A stretch of 64,000 nucleotides of DNA, taken from the NCBI GenBank assembly GCA_030765525.1, contig JAVCCK010000003.1, forward strand, positions 240,502-304,501, written 5' to 3'. The stretch's first letter is position 1. The number at the start of each line of letters is the position of its first letter. The translations under genes were made by a program, and so were the position numbers. This stretch comes from Candidatus Lernaella stagnicola. GTDB lineage: Bacteria > Lernaellota > Lernaellaia > Lernaellales > Lernaellaceae. A model generated the notes under the pieces. The model searched no databases, was not told the origin of the DNA, and saw nothing but the letters and a program-made list of their open reading frames with translations. Positions 7,649-17,623 of the stretch are shown one piece after another.

Positions 7649-9784
7649 TCACTCGAATCGCGTGAGCCGAAACAGGGCGAAATCCTTTGTCGTTATGACC
7701 GGTGAGAAGTCGGTGGCGAAGTCTCCGGTAGCCCAAGTGAATTCGACGGGGAACCCGGCGGATTCGGCGCGCAGAAAGCGGCGTTCGGACGGCGAAAGTG
7801 TCTCGACGAAGAGATACTCCACGCCCTGCTTACGAAGATTTTCCAGCCAAGCCTCGGGGTTCGGATTCGCGCGACGCCACGGAGCCTTCTCACGCGTGCG
7901 GTCCAAATCCCCGGCCGCAGCCGACTCACCGACATAATCGTGCAGCAGCTTGTCGCCGCCGTCGAGGTTGAGGTAGCGAACGCGCGTCAATCCGCCGCGG
8001 CCCGCCAGATAATACGGCCGGTTGCGCCCGGCGTAGGCCACGCATTCGGGGCGCGTTTCCCAAATGCGCTGATACCCCCGCAAAGGCAGGTGGCGCAGGG
8101 CGTTGATGTCGGTCTTGACGAACACGCCGCCGGTCGGTTGTGCGGCGATAACCGCCAAAAGCGATCCGACCGCGAACGCCACGGCCAATCCACGAAAAAC
8201 GCGTCGCCGCATCAGGTAAAACACGAGGGCCATCGTCGCCAACACGAGTAGCGCCAGCGGCCATCCCCGCCACGCGAGCACCGAACGCAGGTAGCGACTA
8301 TCGAAAAACTCGCCGCCCACCAACACCATCACAACCGTGGCCGCGATCACAACGCCGGTAACGTACGAGGCCACACGGCTTTCGCGCGCCTTTGCGCCCA
8401 ACCACGCCCACGGCAGCAAAGTCAGCGCAACGATCCATAAGAGGAAGCGGTCTTGCGAACTGTAGGGCACGATCAGAAAATGCCACACTAGGGCCACCGG
8501 CGCGATCCAGCCGACCATTCGCCAGCGCGGTTCCCGCCAAGCGGCGATCAACCCGCCGACTACGCCAATCAGCGCAACCGGTACGAACCAAAAACCGAAG
8601 GCCTGGCCGATGACCGGCAGCGCGTCAATGAAGCTTGGCACATGGAAGGGACTGGCCAGCATCGCCTCGCGCGTGAACGCGCCGGAAAATAAACTGAGCG
8701 AGCCGAGCGAGACATGCAACGGGAACAGCGGATTGCCGGTGACGATCCAGTTGCGCACATACCACGGGGCCGCCGTCACCGCCGCCGCGCCGAGCCACCA
8801 GGCGAACAGGCGTTTCTCGCGGCGACGCACGAAGGTCACAAGCAAGGGCGCGGCCACCAGAGGCGCATAGCTGAGCGCCAGAAACTTCACCCCCGCCGCC
8901 AGACCCAGCGAAGCCCCGGCGAACAGCGCGAAACGGCGATCGCTGCGATGGGCGTGCTCCACGGCAAAGGCCAGCGCGGTCAACAGCAACGAGGACATCA
9001 TCAGATCGACCGCCGGGCTCGACGCCTGGCGAATCACCCACGGCACCAGCGCGAACATCGCGGCCGGAAGGTACGCGGCGGAGTGTTTGCCTACCAACCG
9101 TCGTCCCATTGCTGCCAAAGCGGCGAGCGCCAGGATCAAAAAGGGAAATTGGCCGACTTTCGCCAGGGCGTCCACGCCGCTGAGCTTGAAGGCGAAGACG
9201 TTGTCGACCGCGCCCCGCCAGGGGGCCATCAGCCACGCGTACCAGAGTTCACCGGTGGCCGGGGCGTAACCGGGCGCGGCATCGCCGAAAGGGGTATCGA
9301 TGAGAAACACGCGCCCCGCGGCGAGCCACTGCGCCGGGAAATGCAGGTGGTAAGTCAGCGCGTCGTACTCGACTGCCGGTTGGGCGAGCTTGGCGCCCAA
9401 GTAGCCCGCGTGTACCGCCGCGGCGGCCAAAACCAATCCGGCGAGGGCGACGCCGCTTCGCGACCACGAGGGGGACGCAACGCGAGTCGCGGTTGGTGGT
9501 TGGGGGCCAAACCACGCCGCCGCAGCGCCGCCCCACAACAACACCAGATAGCCCGGCACGCCAAGCAAACCGACGATCCCCAAGATTCCGCCGACGCCGG
9601 TCACGAATCCGAAGGCAATCAGTAAGGCGGCGAGTAGGCGCAGGGGGGCGTCGTCTTCCGGCACGGCCCATGCAGCAAGACGCGCGGCGACCAAAAGCAC
9701 CGGGGCCGTGAACGCCGCGGTAAGCAGCAAATGATGAAGCAGATAGAGCATCACGGCATTTTGGCACGCGGGCATACGGCTCAC
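7649..9784 (-). CDS. Polytopic GT-C/PMT-family glycosyltransferase-like membrane protein
   Basis: A 711-residue inner-membrane protein with about ten to twelve hydrophobic segments in the first 540 residues and a C-terminal soluble part of about 170 residues. In the first large outer loop it has VEYDALTYHLHFP, matching the position of the acidic catalytic motif of GT-C enzymes that use polyprenyl-phosphate sugars (ArnT/PMT, GT39/GT83). That suggests transfer of a lipid-linked sugar to a periplasmic acceptor; neither donor nor acceptor can be read from the sequence. The start is probably the GTG at 9784, with an ATG 9 bases downstream as alternative. It is divergent from three more membrane proteins of related type. 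Confidence 0.72.
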   Translation of the reverse strand: MSRMPACQNAVMLYLLHHLLLTAAFTAPVLLVAARLAAWAVPEDDAPLRLLAALLIAFGFVTGVGGILGIVGLLGVPGYLVLLWGGAAAAWFGPQPPTATRVASPSWSRSGVALAGLVLAAAAVHAGYLGAKLAQPAVEYDALTYHLHFPAQWLAAGRVFLIDTPFGDAAPGYAPATGELWYAWLMAPWRGAVDNVFAFKLSGVDALAKVGQFPFLILALAALAAMGRRLVGKHSAAYLPAAMFALVPWVIRQASSPAVDLMMSSLLLTALAFAVEHAHRSDRRFALFAGASLGLAAGVKFLALSYAPLVAAPLLVTFVRRREKRLFAWWLGAAAVTAAPWYVRNWIVTGNPLFPLHVSLGSLSLFSGAFTREAMLASPFHVPSFIDALPVIGQAFGFWFVPVALIGVVGGLIAAWREPRWRMVGWIAPVALVWHFLIVPYSSQDRFLLWIVALTLLPWAWLGAKARESRVASYVTGVVIAATVVMVLVGGEFFDSRYLRSVLAWRGWPLALLVLATMALVFYLMRRRVFRGLAVAFAVGSLLAVIAAQPTGGVFVKTDINALRHLPLRGYQRIWETRPECVAYAGRNRPYYLAGRGGLTRVRYLNLDGGDKLLHDYVGESAAAGDLDRTREKAPWRRANPNPEAWLENLRKQGVEYLFVETLSPSERRFLRAESAGFPVEFTWATGDFATDFSPVITTKDFALFRLTRFE

Positions 9785-9834
9785 AAGCGAGGTGAACTAT
9801 GATAAGCTGAAAGGCGCATCTCAGGGAGGTTTGT

Positions 9835-11592
9835 ATGACGACCGCGTCGCGTACCGGTTCGATGCGATCGGTGTGGATTTTGTTGCTGCTTTTGCTTGCC
9901 CTGCCCGCCACCCGTCATGCCGGCAGCAACGTGATGGTGCGCTTTGCCACGACCGTGCGGATCGTCGACGCGGGCACCACGGAGTTGGGTTCCTACGCTT
10001 CCCAAACCAATGATTTGGCCACGCACGGCGGCAAGTTCTACAACGACAAAGCGCCGGGCGTATCGCTGATCAACGTGCCCGCCTACGCGCTGGTGCGGCT
10101 AATTACGGACAACTTCGATGCCGCGCGCCACGCGTGCCGCCTCCTTACCTTGACGCTGTTTACCTTGTTTACCGCGTGGTGGCTGCACCGGCGACTGCCC
10201 GCGTGGGGCGTGGAAGGCATCACCCGCGACACGGCGGCGGTGGCGTATTGCGTGAGCACGGTCGGCTGGGCGTATTTCGCCATGCTGTTCGGGCACGGTT
10301 ACGTGGCGAATTTCATCATGTTGGGCGTACTGTTTCTCGTGGATTACCGCCGCGAACCCGAATCGGTGCGCTCGCTGGTCGTGGCCGGAGTATGTTTCGG
10401 CGCGGCCATCGCCACGGAGTACCCGGTCGCGGTGCTCGGTTTGATCGCCGGGATTTACTTGCTGCTATTCGAACGCCGGGTCAGCCGCGTCGCCGTGTTC
10501 GCGGCGTTGGGCGCGGCGGCACCGTTGTTGGTGATCCTGGCGATCAATTACGCGAACTTCGGCGATCCCTTTCGACTCGGCTATTCCATCGTCAAGGACC
10601 CGCGCTATTTCGGCGCTATGAACCAGGGTTTCATGGGCATCAACCTGCCGACGCTCGGCAACTTCTTCGAGATCACGCTCTCGCCGGGCAAGGGCGTTTT
10701 CTTTTGGAGCCCGCTGTTGCTGATGGGTTTGGCGGGATTGCCGATCGCGTTCCGGCAGCGTCGCGCCGAGCAGTTTTTACTCGGCGGCATGGTCCTGGCG
10801 TACCTATTCGTCTTTTCCGGCTACTTCGAAGCCGGAGGCGGCGCCTGCCTGGCCTGTCGCCACCTGACACCGGTTTTCGGTCCGCTGATCCTGGTCGCCG
10901 CGTTGGCGGCATCCCGCAGTCCGCGCCGCGCCGATTTGTTTTTCTTGCTGGCCGCAGCCTCCAGCGTGTTGGCGCTTGTGGGTGTTTTCGCCGAGCCGCA
11001 GATGCCCGAACGCCTAGCCAATCCCCTGTGGGAATTCGCCCTCCCCTTGTGGCGGGAAGGTCTTGGGCCGGGCAATATTTTGGGCTTGCCTGACCGCGTC
11101 GCGCAGATCGCGGCGGCAGTGCTGCTGGCCACGACGTGGCTTTTCGTCGCCCAAGGTAACGGCATGTTCCGCCGGAAACGAGGCAAATGGGACATGGCGG
11201 CTCCGGCGGTCGTGTTGGCGGCGGTTTTCATTTTTCTGTTGGCGCTACCGTTTCTCCCACGTACGGAGCCGGGCTTGTATCACCAGGTGCGCGGCAACAA
11301 CTTCATGGTGCGCGAGGATTACACGCGCGCCGTCGGCGAATACGAGCAGGCCTTCGCGACGCGTCCGGACCCGTGGGTGCTTTACTATCTGGCCCGCGCG
11401 CACCTGAAGCTGGGCAACGAGCAAAAGGCCGAAGCGGTGCTGGAAAAGTTGCTGGCGATCGACCCGGAGATTTTGCGGCCCGATGCAAAAAAAGGTACCG
11501 TAGAAAGCACGGACGAAGCGACTACCAACGACGCTCCGACGCCCGCCGGAGAGGATCAGACGAATGACTCGTCGGGAGCGGTGACACCGTGA
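9835..11592 (+). CDS. GT-C-like polytopic membrane protein with C-terminal TPR
   Basis: A 585-residue inner-membrane protein. A strong ribosome binding site (AGGGAGG, 5 bases before ATG) fixes the start. A signal-anchor helix is followed by an outer loop with the motif THGGKFYNDKAPGVSLINVP, characteristic of a family of glycosyltransferase-like proteins, then about ten membrane segments to residue 470. The tail (about 480-545) holds one to two TPR units (EDYTRAVGEYEQAFATRP), followed by an acidic, Thr-rich low-complexity end. Its stop overlaps the next start by 4 bases, so the two are translationally coupled. Sugar transfer is inferred from architecture and neighbours; no catalytic residues can be assigned with certainty. 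Confidence 0.68.
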   Translation: MTTASRTGSMRSVWILLLLLLALPATRHAGSNVMVRFATTVRIVDAGTTELGSYASQTNDLATHGGKFYNDKAPGVSLINVPAYALVRLITDNFDAARHACRLLTLTLFTLFTAWWLHRRLPAWGVEGITRDTAAVAYCVSTVGWAYFAMLFGHGYVANFIMLGVLFLVDYRREPESVRSLVVAGVCFGAAIATEYPVAVLGLIAGIYLLLFERRVSRVAVFAALGAAAPLLVILAINYANFGDPFRLGYSIVKDPRYFGAMNQGFMGINLPTLGNFFEITLSPGKGVFFWSPLLLMGLAGLPIAFRQRRAEQFLLGGMVLAYLFVFSGYFEAGGGACLACRHLTPVFGPLILVAALAASRSPRRADLFFLLAAASSVLALVGVFAEPQMPERLANPLWEFALPLWREGLGPGNILGLPDRVAQIAAAVLLATTWLFVAQGNGMFRRKRGKWDMAAPAVVLAAVFIFLLALPFLPRTEPGLYHQVRGNNFMVREDYTRAVGEYEQAFATRPDPWVLYYLARAHLKLGNEQKAEAVLEKLLAIDPEILRPDAKKGTVESTDEATTNDAPTPAGEDQTNDSSGAVTP

Positions 11593-13319
11593 ATCGATTT
11601 CTATCGTTGCTTCTGCTCGGTGTGATGCTGCTGCTCGCGGCGTGGCCGCTGTTGCGCCCGTACCAAGTCGCGGGGCACAGCGCGTACGTCGACCTCTCGC
11701 GGGCCGAGGCCTTTCACCAATCGGTGTCGAACGGCGATTTCACGCCGCGTTGGGTTCCCGATTTCTACAACCGCCTGGGCAGTCCGATTTTCAATTTCTA
11801 CGCGCCGCTTACCTACTACGTGATCGAGTCCTTTCGACTATGCGGTTTCGACGGCATGTGGTCGTTGAAGCTGGCGTATCTGCTCTTTTGGGCGGCCGCG
11901 GTGTTGGGAATGTTTTTGCTGGCGGGCGAACTGATCGACTGGGACGGCGCGGCGGCCGCGGCGGCGGCTTACGGCGTGGCGCCCTATTTGCTGGTAGACA
12001 TTTACGTACGCGTCGGCATCGCGGAATTCGCCTGCTTCGCCTGGCTGCCGTGGATTCTTTGGGGCATCTGGCGAACCGTTCAGGATGTCGGGCGTTTCGG
12101 CCCGGTGGTGGCGTCCCTGGCGTACGCCGGGCTGGTATTGACGCACAACATTACGGCGATGATCGCCACGCCGTTGATTGTCGGCTTCGTGATTGTGGCG
12201 GCGCCCGATTGGCGGTGGGCGGGCCGCGGTTTCATAACGATCGGCTTGGGCATGGCCGCGTCGGCGTTTTTCTGGTTACCGGCGCTGGCCGAAATGAAGT
12301 ACGTGCAAGCGGTTGAAAGCCTGACGGGCGGTTTCTTTCATTACGAAAACCATTTTCTGACCATGCCGCAGCTTTTCATCAACAAGTGGGACTACGGCTC
12401 AAGCCGTCCCGGGACCAACGACGGCATGGGGTTTATGTTCGGCAGTGTTTTGTGGCTGGGCGTGCTCGCGGTGCCGGCACTTATCGCCCTGCGCCGCACG
12501 CGCGAAGGCCTTGAGCGGTTCCACCTGCCCCTATACTTCGCCGGGGCCGCGTTTTTGTGCCTACTGATGACGCAGGCTTTCATGAGTTGGCTGTGGTGGC
12601 TTTTGCCGCTGATTTCCTTCACGCAGTTTCCGTGGCGATTCCTGCTGCCGGCCACGTTTTTCGGCGCGTTGCCGGTCGCGGTCTTCCCCGCGCTGGTGCA
12701 TGAGCGTTACCGGCCGTGGTCGGCCTGGGCGATGGTCGCACTGATCACGATCCTCAGCATTCCGTTCTTTGCGCCACGCTACGTTTTTCACGACGTCAAA
12801 CGCAACGGCTTCGTGTTCGTTCCCGCCGAGAGCGCGGATGTCGCCGCAGCGCTGCCGAACCTGGTGCGCCCGGACAAGTTCCTCACCATCCCGACGATCC
12901 GCAAGCTGGGCGTAACCAGTACGGCCGGTCACGATTACTTGCCCGTCGGATGCACAAAGCTGCCTACCGGCGAGCCGGAGCACGCCGCGGAAGCCGGCGA
13001 CGAACAAGTCGAGATCATCGCGTCGCATTGGGGTTATCCCTACGTACTGGCGGAAGTTCAGGCCTCGGTGCAGGGTTCGGTAGTGATCAACCACTTCTTT
13101 TTTCCCGGTTGGGAAGCGAAGATCGACGGCGTTTTCGTGCCCATCTCGGTGGAGCCGGGGACCGGTCGTATGACCGTGACCGTGACGCCGGGCCGCCACG
13201 TGGTGGAACTGCAGTTCACCGACACCCTCGTGCGTATCATCGGCAAGTTGATTAGCGCGCTGGCGATGCTGCTAATCGCGGCGTGGGGCTTGTTGATCTT
13301 CCGCTTCGAGACGCTATGA
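11589..13319 (+). CDS. PTPS-related/YfhO-like polytopic membrane protein
   Basis: A 576-residue inner-membrane protein. Its N-terminus has GHSAYVDLSRAEAFHQSV and then LGSPIFNFYAPLTYYV, the pattern of the '6-pyruvoyl-tetrahydropterin synthase related' membrane family (PF10131). Despite that name, the family behaves like GT-C/YfhO glycosyltransferases, not pterin enzymes. About ten to eleven membrane segments reach residue 400. A beta-rich periplasmic domain (about 405-545) and a final helix with a short basic end follow. It overlaps the preceding gene (GTGA) and the following gene (ATGA) by 4 bases each, so the three proteins are probably made together. The substrate is unknown. Confidence 0.7.
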   Translation: MNRFLSLLLLGVMLLLAAWPLLRPYQVAGHSAYVDLSRAEAFHQSVSNGDFTPRWVPDFYNRLGSPIFNFYAPLTYYVIESFRLCGFDGMWSLKLAYLLFWAAAVLGMFLLAGELIDWDGAAAAAAAYGVAPYLLVDIYVRVGIAEFACFAWLPWILWGIWRTVQDVGRFGPVVASLAYAGLVLTHNITAMIATPLIVGFVIVAAPDWRWAGRGFITIGLGMAASAFFWLPALAEMKYVQAVESLTGGFFHYENHFLTMPQLFINKWDYGSSRPGTNDGMGFMFGSVLWLGVLAVPALIALRRTREGLERFHLPLYFAGAAFLCLLMTQAFMSWLWWLLPLISFTQFPWRFLLPATFFGALPVAVFPALVHERYRPWSAWAMVALITILSIPFFAPRYVFHDVKRNGFVFVPAESADVAAALPNLVRPDKFLTIPTIRKLGVTSTAGHDYLPVGCTKLPTGEPEHAAEAGDEQVEIIASHWGYPYVLAEVQASVQGSVVINHFFFPGWEAKIDGVFVPISVEPGTGRMTVTVTPGRHVVELQFTDTLVRIIGKLISALAMLLIAAWGLLIFRFETL

Positions 13320-15268
13320 GGACCCGTCGGATTCCCGAAGCCATCGCCTTTTTCGCACCGCTGGGGCTCTACCTGGCGACGCTGGCGCCTACGATTCACC
13401 TGGGCGACTCGGGAGAATTAACCGTCGCGGGCGCGTTGTTGGGCGTGGCGCACGTACCCGGTTACCCCCTGCTGACGCAACTGACCCACTTGGCTGCGCA
13501 ACTCCCACTCGGCCACATTGCCTGGCGGGCCAATTTCATGTCGGCGCTTTTCGGGGCGCTGGCGGTATGGGCGACCTACCGCTTGTTGCTGGAAATCACC
13601 GGACGGCGTTGGGCGTCCCTCGCGGCGGCGCTGACCTTGGCGACGACCTACACGTTGTGGGAACAGTCGCTGAAGATTCGCGCCTATCCGTTGAACACGT
13701 TTTTCGCCGCCGCGGTGATCTACCTCACGCTGCGATGGCGGGCGACAGCGGATAAGCGTTTCCTGTTTACCGCCTTTGCCTTGTGCGGCGTGGGCTTGGG
13801 CAACCATGAAATCCTCTTGGTGGTCGTCGCGGTGCCCGGCGTGTTGATGCTTGCCCACCGCAGGCAACTACGTCTCGTCGATTGGTTGCTGTGTGGCGTG
13901 CTGGCGACCGTCGGCGTGACCCTCTACTTGTACCTGCCGTTGCGGGCAGCCGCCAATCCGGCCCTCAATTGGGGCGACCCGAGCACGCTGTCTCGATTTC
14001 TGGACGCCCTGCTGCAACGGCAGTACTCGCACAAGATGCTCAATGCCGACTGGGCCGCCAAGGGCGAAATGCTGTTGGTCATCGCGCGGAGTTTCACCGA
14101 CGAACTCGGTCTGGTCGCTTTCGCCCTGGGCGCGGGCGGTCTCATTGCGTTGGGTCGCCGGGACCGAGCACTGACGGCCGGGTTGCTACTGCTTGTCGCG
14201 GGAAACATCGCCCTGCGCATCAACTATATCGGCGAAGACGAGATGTTCCAGGTGCGCCGGTATTTGATCAGCACGTACTTGGTGATCGTCATCGGCCTGG
14301 CCTATACGCTGGCTTGGCTGGAGCGGCGCGTCTCCGAATCGCCCCGCCGACCTTGGTTGCGGGCGGCCTTCGGCGCGCTGCTGGTGTTGATCGTCGCCTG
14401 GCCGTTGCTGCATCACCTGCGGGCCAACCAACAACAGGGAAACTGGGTGGCGTACGAGGCCTGGCAAAACACGCTGGCCCATCCCGAGCCGGAATACGGC
14501 CTGTTCGTCGGCGGCGACAACAATGTGTTTCCCTTGTGGTACCTGCAAATGGCCGAGCGGCGGCGGCCGACGGTATCGATCTTGCCGCGCGGTGGCTTTC
14601 GCGCCGACTGGATGATCGAGATGATGGCGCTTCAACTACCCGCCGACGTGGTGCGTAGCCGTCCCGAATTCTCCGGCGCGGCGTACGAGGATCCACTGTT
14701 TCTGTCGACGGTGAGCAATCTGCTTGAGTATCGCGAATTCCCCTTCGCGATGGTCTTCGATAACCTGCAAGCGCCGGCCGACAATTTGGCCCTTAGCGAG
14801 ATGAGCAAGCGCGCGGCGCCCTTCCACGCCGGGGCGTTGACGTGGTGGGCGAATCCGTCCTCGGCAGACCGACAGCGCGTTTGGCGGTTCTATCAGACGG
14901 CGGCGATTACTGATCCCGATCTGCCGCGCGACCATCACACGCAGACTGTCGCGACCGACTACGGCGCGTATTTCGACCGGCTGGCCCGCGATTTGGAAGG
15001 GGCCGGCGACGCACGCAAAGCTGTCGAGGCCTACGCGCGAGCGCTGGCTGCCGATCCGCAAAACGACGCCTCGATGGCCAATTTGGGAAACCTGTACGCG
15101 CGGTTGGGCGAGTGGCCCAGCGCGGTCTTCTGGTACGAGCGGGCGTTGGAGATTGCGCCGGAACAATGGCAGCACCATCACAACCTGGCCATCATTTTCG
15201 AGGCGATGGGCGAAACCGAAAAAGCCGCGGCGGCGCGGACGCGCGCCGGGCAACTGCAATCGCTGTAG
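13316..15268 (+). CDS. DUF2723 (TMEM260-like) membrane protein with C-terminal TPRs
   Basis: A 650-residue protein starting at the ATG that overlaps the previous stop (ATGA). The N-terminal segment LAPTIHLGDSGELTVAGALL and HVPGYPLLTQLTHL is the DUF2723 signature. The eukaryotic member TMEM260 is a protein O-mannosyltransferase, and D and E in GDSGE sit where the catalytic acidic residues are expected. About ten to twelve membrane segments reach residue 370. A soluble region follows, and about three TPR units cover roughly 560-645 (ARLGEWPSAVFWYERALEIA). Together with its two coupled neighbours it points to modification of exported proteins or glycans with lipid-linked sugars; protein mannosylation is inference from the family. 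It converges on the TonB receptor gene with a 3-base gap. Confidence 0.78.
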   Translation: MRTRRIPEAIAFFAPLGLYLATLAPTIHLGDSGELTVAGALLGVAHVPGYPLLTQLTHLAAQLPLGHIAWRANFMSALFGALAVWATYRLLLEITGRRWASLAAALTLATTYTLWEQSLKIRAYPLNTFFAAAVIYLTLRWRATADKRFLFTAFALCGVGLGNHEILLVVVAVPGVLMLAHRRQLRLVDWLLCGVLATVGVTLYLYLPLRAAANPALNWGDPSTLSRFLDALLQRQYSHKMLNADWAAKGEMLLVIARSFTDELGLVAFALGAGGLIALGRRDRALTAGLLLLVAGNIALRINYIGEDEMFQVRRYLISTYLVIVIGLAYTLAWLERRVSESPRRPWLRAAFGALLVLIVAWPLLHHLRANQQQGNWVAYEAWQNTLAHPEPEYGLFVGGDNNVFPLWYLQMAERRRPTVSILPRGGFRADWMIEMMALQLPADVVRSRPEFSGAAYEDPLFLSTVSNLLEYREFPFAMVFDNLQAPADNLALSEMSKRAAPFHAGALTWWANPSSADRQRVWRFYQTAAITDPDLPRDHHTQTVATDYGAYFDRLARDLEGAGDARKAVEAYARALAADPQNDASMANLGNLYARLGEWPSAVFWYERALEIAPEQWQHHHNLAIIFEAMGETEKAAAARTRAGQLQSL

Positions 15269-15271
15269 CGC

Positions 15272-17584
15272 CTACAGGAACTCCGCCTTCACCCCGGCGA
15301 AGGGGATGACGGGCAACTGGTAGATCGGCACGCGCTTGGGCTTGTCGAGCCCCTCTTCGGCCTCGTAATAGTACCCCCACAAATTCCGTTGGTTGTACAC
15401 GTTGTAGACTTCGCTGAAGACCGTCAGGTCGACGCGCGGGTGCACGTGCCAGGTTCGTTCCACGCGCATGTCGAGACGGTGGTAGAGCGGAAAACGCGCC
15501 TCGTTGAGCGCGCCGTTTTGCGCCTGCCAGTAGCGAAAGAAGGTGCCCGGAAAAGTCTCGACCCAATCGTTGACCGGCGTGTAGGGCCGCCCGGAGGCGA
15601 GGCGGAACGTCGAGGAGAAGACCCAGTCGGTCAGGGGCCTGAAATTGGCGACCAGGTTCAAGGTGTGCCGCTGGTCTTGCTGCGGGTAATAGCTGCCGTA
15701 TTCGCCGCGGCCGTCGTTGTAACGCACTTCGCCAAGGGTGTAGGCCAGCCACCCGTCCCACCAACCGCCAAGCTTCTTCTGAAAGAATACTTCGACCCCT
15801 AAGGCGCGTCCCGAGCCCGAATTGAAGTAGTTGATAGTGGGCAATCGTCCTTCCAGCAGGAATTGCGACTGCTGCAGGCCGCCCTCGTCGGAGCCGCCGA
15901 TCTCCATGAAAATCAGGTCGTCGAGTTCCTTGTAGTAGCTCTCGACGCGCAAGACCATCTGCCCGCCCAATCCCTGCTCTAGACCGACAACGTAGTGCGT
16001 GGATTTCTGCGAGCGCAGGTTGGGATTGCCGATGTCCGTGTCCGTAATGAAACTGCTGTACGGAGGCAGGTAATAGATGCCCCAGGCGGTTTTCAACACG
16101 GTCTGTCGCGCCAGGTTGACGGCCAGCGCCGCGCGGGGGCTGACCACCCACCCGTTCTGCGTGGCCATGTAATGGTCGACCCGTACGCCGATGTTGGTGC
16201 GCAGCCGTTGGGGGACAACCTCGGTCTCGTGCTGGACGTACCCCCCCCAAAGCTGTTTGGGATCCTGGTCGCCGAATTCGATCGTGAATTGCTCTTGCTC
16301 GTTGGCGAAGCGGGCGCCGGGAACGAACTGGCTGAGGGGAAAACGCGCGCCGATGTCCAGGTCGACCCGCCCGTACACGGCCCCACTCTTGAACACGTTG
16401 CGCCCGAGGTCGAACTGAACTTCGTTGTTGACGTACATGCCGTTGATTTGGGCGCGGCCGAAAAAGGTGTCGGTGTCGCTGGTCAGGTTGCCGTCGGCGG
16501 TGACGATCTGGTAGCTGAGCGAGGTTTTGTATAGAAACCATGAGGTCGGCAAAAAGTTGTAGGAGAGCCCGTACATCTGCGTGATCTGGTTGTAGTACCC
16601 CTCGCCTTCGTCGATCGTGCTCGGGTTTTCCTCCAACGCCGCCTCCGCGCCGTCTTCGCTGCGGATCAGCAGCGCCACAAATCGATGCTTGTCGTTCGGG
16701 TAGAACGAGCCGCGCAGCATGACGTCGGAGAACACGGGAATGGGCACGTCGGTCCAGTCTAGAGCGCGCAGCATGTAGTCGTAATAGCTGCGGCGCGCGT
16801 TGATGATCCACGTCATCTTGTCGCCGGCCGGTCCCGAGACGAGCGCGGAGGCCGACAGTAACGACACGTCTGCAACGGCGTCGACGTGATCGCGGTTGCC
16901 GTCGCGGTAAGTGACATCGAGCACGCTGCCGGTCGCAAAGGGGTACTGGGCCGGAAAGCCGGCGGCGTAAAACGTAAAGCGCTCGACTAGGTCGGTGTCG
17001 ATAATCGAAAGGCCGATGCCGAAATGGTAGGGATTGGATAGAAGTTGGCCATCGATGACGATCAGGTTTTCGTAGTTTTCCGAACCCCGCACGTACATGT
17101 CGCTCGTGAAATCGGTGCTCGCCACAATTCCCGGCAACTGCTGAATCGCTTTGGTAATGTCCTCGAATGCGCCGGCGTTGTCTTCGATTTCCTCCCGCTC
17201 GAAAGTGTGGGCGCTGGTTTGCGGCGACTGGTCGATGGGCGCCTTGTCGGTAACAACGATTTCCTTTTCCTCGAACTCCACGCCGAAGGAAAGCTCGGCG
17301 TCGGCAACCACTGCGCCGTCGCCCGGCACGGTGACGCGTCGGCGCGTCTTCTCGTAGCCCTCGGTAAAGAATTCGAGCGTGTAGGAGCCCGCCGGGAGGT
17401 TATCGAAGACATACGAACCGTCTTCGCCGGAATAGGCCGTGCGCTTGGTTTCACGCACGGTGATCTGGCACCCGAACACGACGGTGCCGTCTTGGTCGGT
17501 GACGACGCCACGCAACGTGCCGGCCCACCCGAGCGCGGGCCACAATGCAAGCAGAATGACGAGCCAAAAAACGCCGCGGCGCAC
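15272..17584 (-). CDS. TonB-dependent outer membrane receptor with carboxypeptidase-regulatory-like N-domain
   Basis: A 770-residue outer-membrane active transporter. The GTG start is chosen because GGAGGG lies 5 bases upstream and it opens a signal peptide (about residues 1-22, cleavage near GWAG). Residues 23-105 form a CarboxypepD_reg-like beta-sandwich (GTLRGVVTDQDGTVVFGCQI). A possible TonB box (EIVVTDKAP) comes next, then the plug domain (about 120-235, with MYVRGSENYENLIVIDG) and a 22-strand barrel ending FAGVKAEFL with terminal aromatic residue as usual. This Cna/CarboxypepD-plus-receptor layout is common among large uncharacterised receptors. No TonB or ExbBD genes are nearby. It is the last gene of a minus-strand envelope block; the substrate is unknown. 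Confidence 0.88.
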   Translation of the reverse strand: MRRGVFWLVILLALWPALGWAGTLRGVVTDQDGTVVFGCQITVRETKRTAYSGEDGSYVFDNLPAGSYTLEFFTEGYEKTRRRVTVPGDGAVVADAELSFGVEFEEKEIVVTDKAPIDQSPQTSAHTFEREEIEDNAGAFEDITKAIQQLPGIVASTDFTSDMYVRGSENYENLIVIDGQLLSNPYHFGIGLSIIDTDLVERFTFYAAGFPAQYPFATGSVLDVTYRDGNRDHVDAVADVSLLSASALVSGPAGDKMTWIINARRSYYDYMLRALDWTDVPIPVFSDVMLRGSFYPNDKHRFVALLIRSEDGAEAALEENPSTIDEGEGYYNQITQMYGLSYNFLPTSWFLYKTSLSYQIVTADGNLTSDTDTFFGRAQINGMYVNNEVQFDLGRNVFKSGAVYGRVDLDIGARFPLSQFVPGARFANEQEQFTIEFGDQDPKQLWGGYVQHETEVVPQRLRTNIGVRVDHYMATQNGWVVSPRAALAVNLARQTVLKTAWGIYYLPPYSSFITDTDIGNPNLRSQKSTHYVVGLEQGLGGQMVLRVESYYKELDDLIFMEIGGSDEGGLQQSQFLLEGRLPTINYFNSGSGRALGVEVFFQKKLGGWWDGWLAYTLGEVRYNDGRGEYGSYYPQQDQRHTLNLVANFRPLTDWVFSSTFRLASGRPYTPVNDWVETFPGTFFRYWQAQNGALNEARFPLYHRLDMRVERTWHVHPRVDLTVFSEVYNVYNQRNLWGYYYEAEEGLDKPKRVPIYQLPVIPFAGVKAEFL

Positions 17585-17623
17585 GTGCGCCCTCCGGTAG
17601 TTAGATGGCGGCCGGACCTTTCG

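Noticed and set aside
9798-9803. TATGAT considered as a -10 box for the membrane protein operon at 9835
   Set aside because: No -35 box at 16-18 bases and no TG extension; not enough to call.
15192-16811. A 539-codon minus-strand open frame inside the TonB receptor
   Set aside because: Out-of-frame reading of the receptor on the same strand, Arg/Ala/Gln-rich with no domain.
17578-17591. GGCGCACGTGCGCC palindrome at the TonB receptor start considered as an operator
   Set aside because: It covers the ribosome binding site and first codons, is pure GC-rich palindrome with central ACGT, and has no second copy; chance is likely at this base composition.
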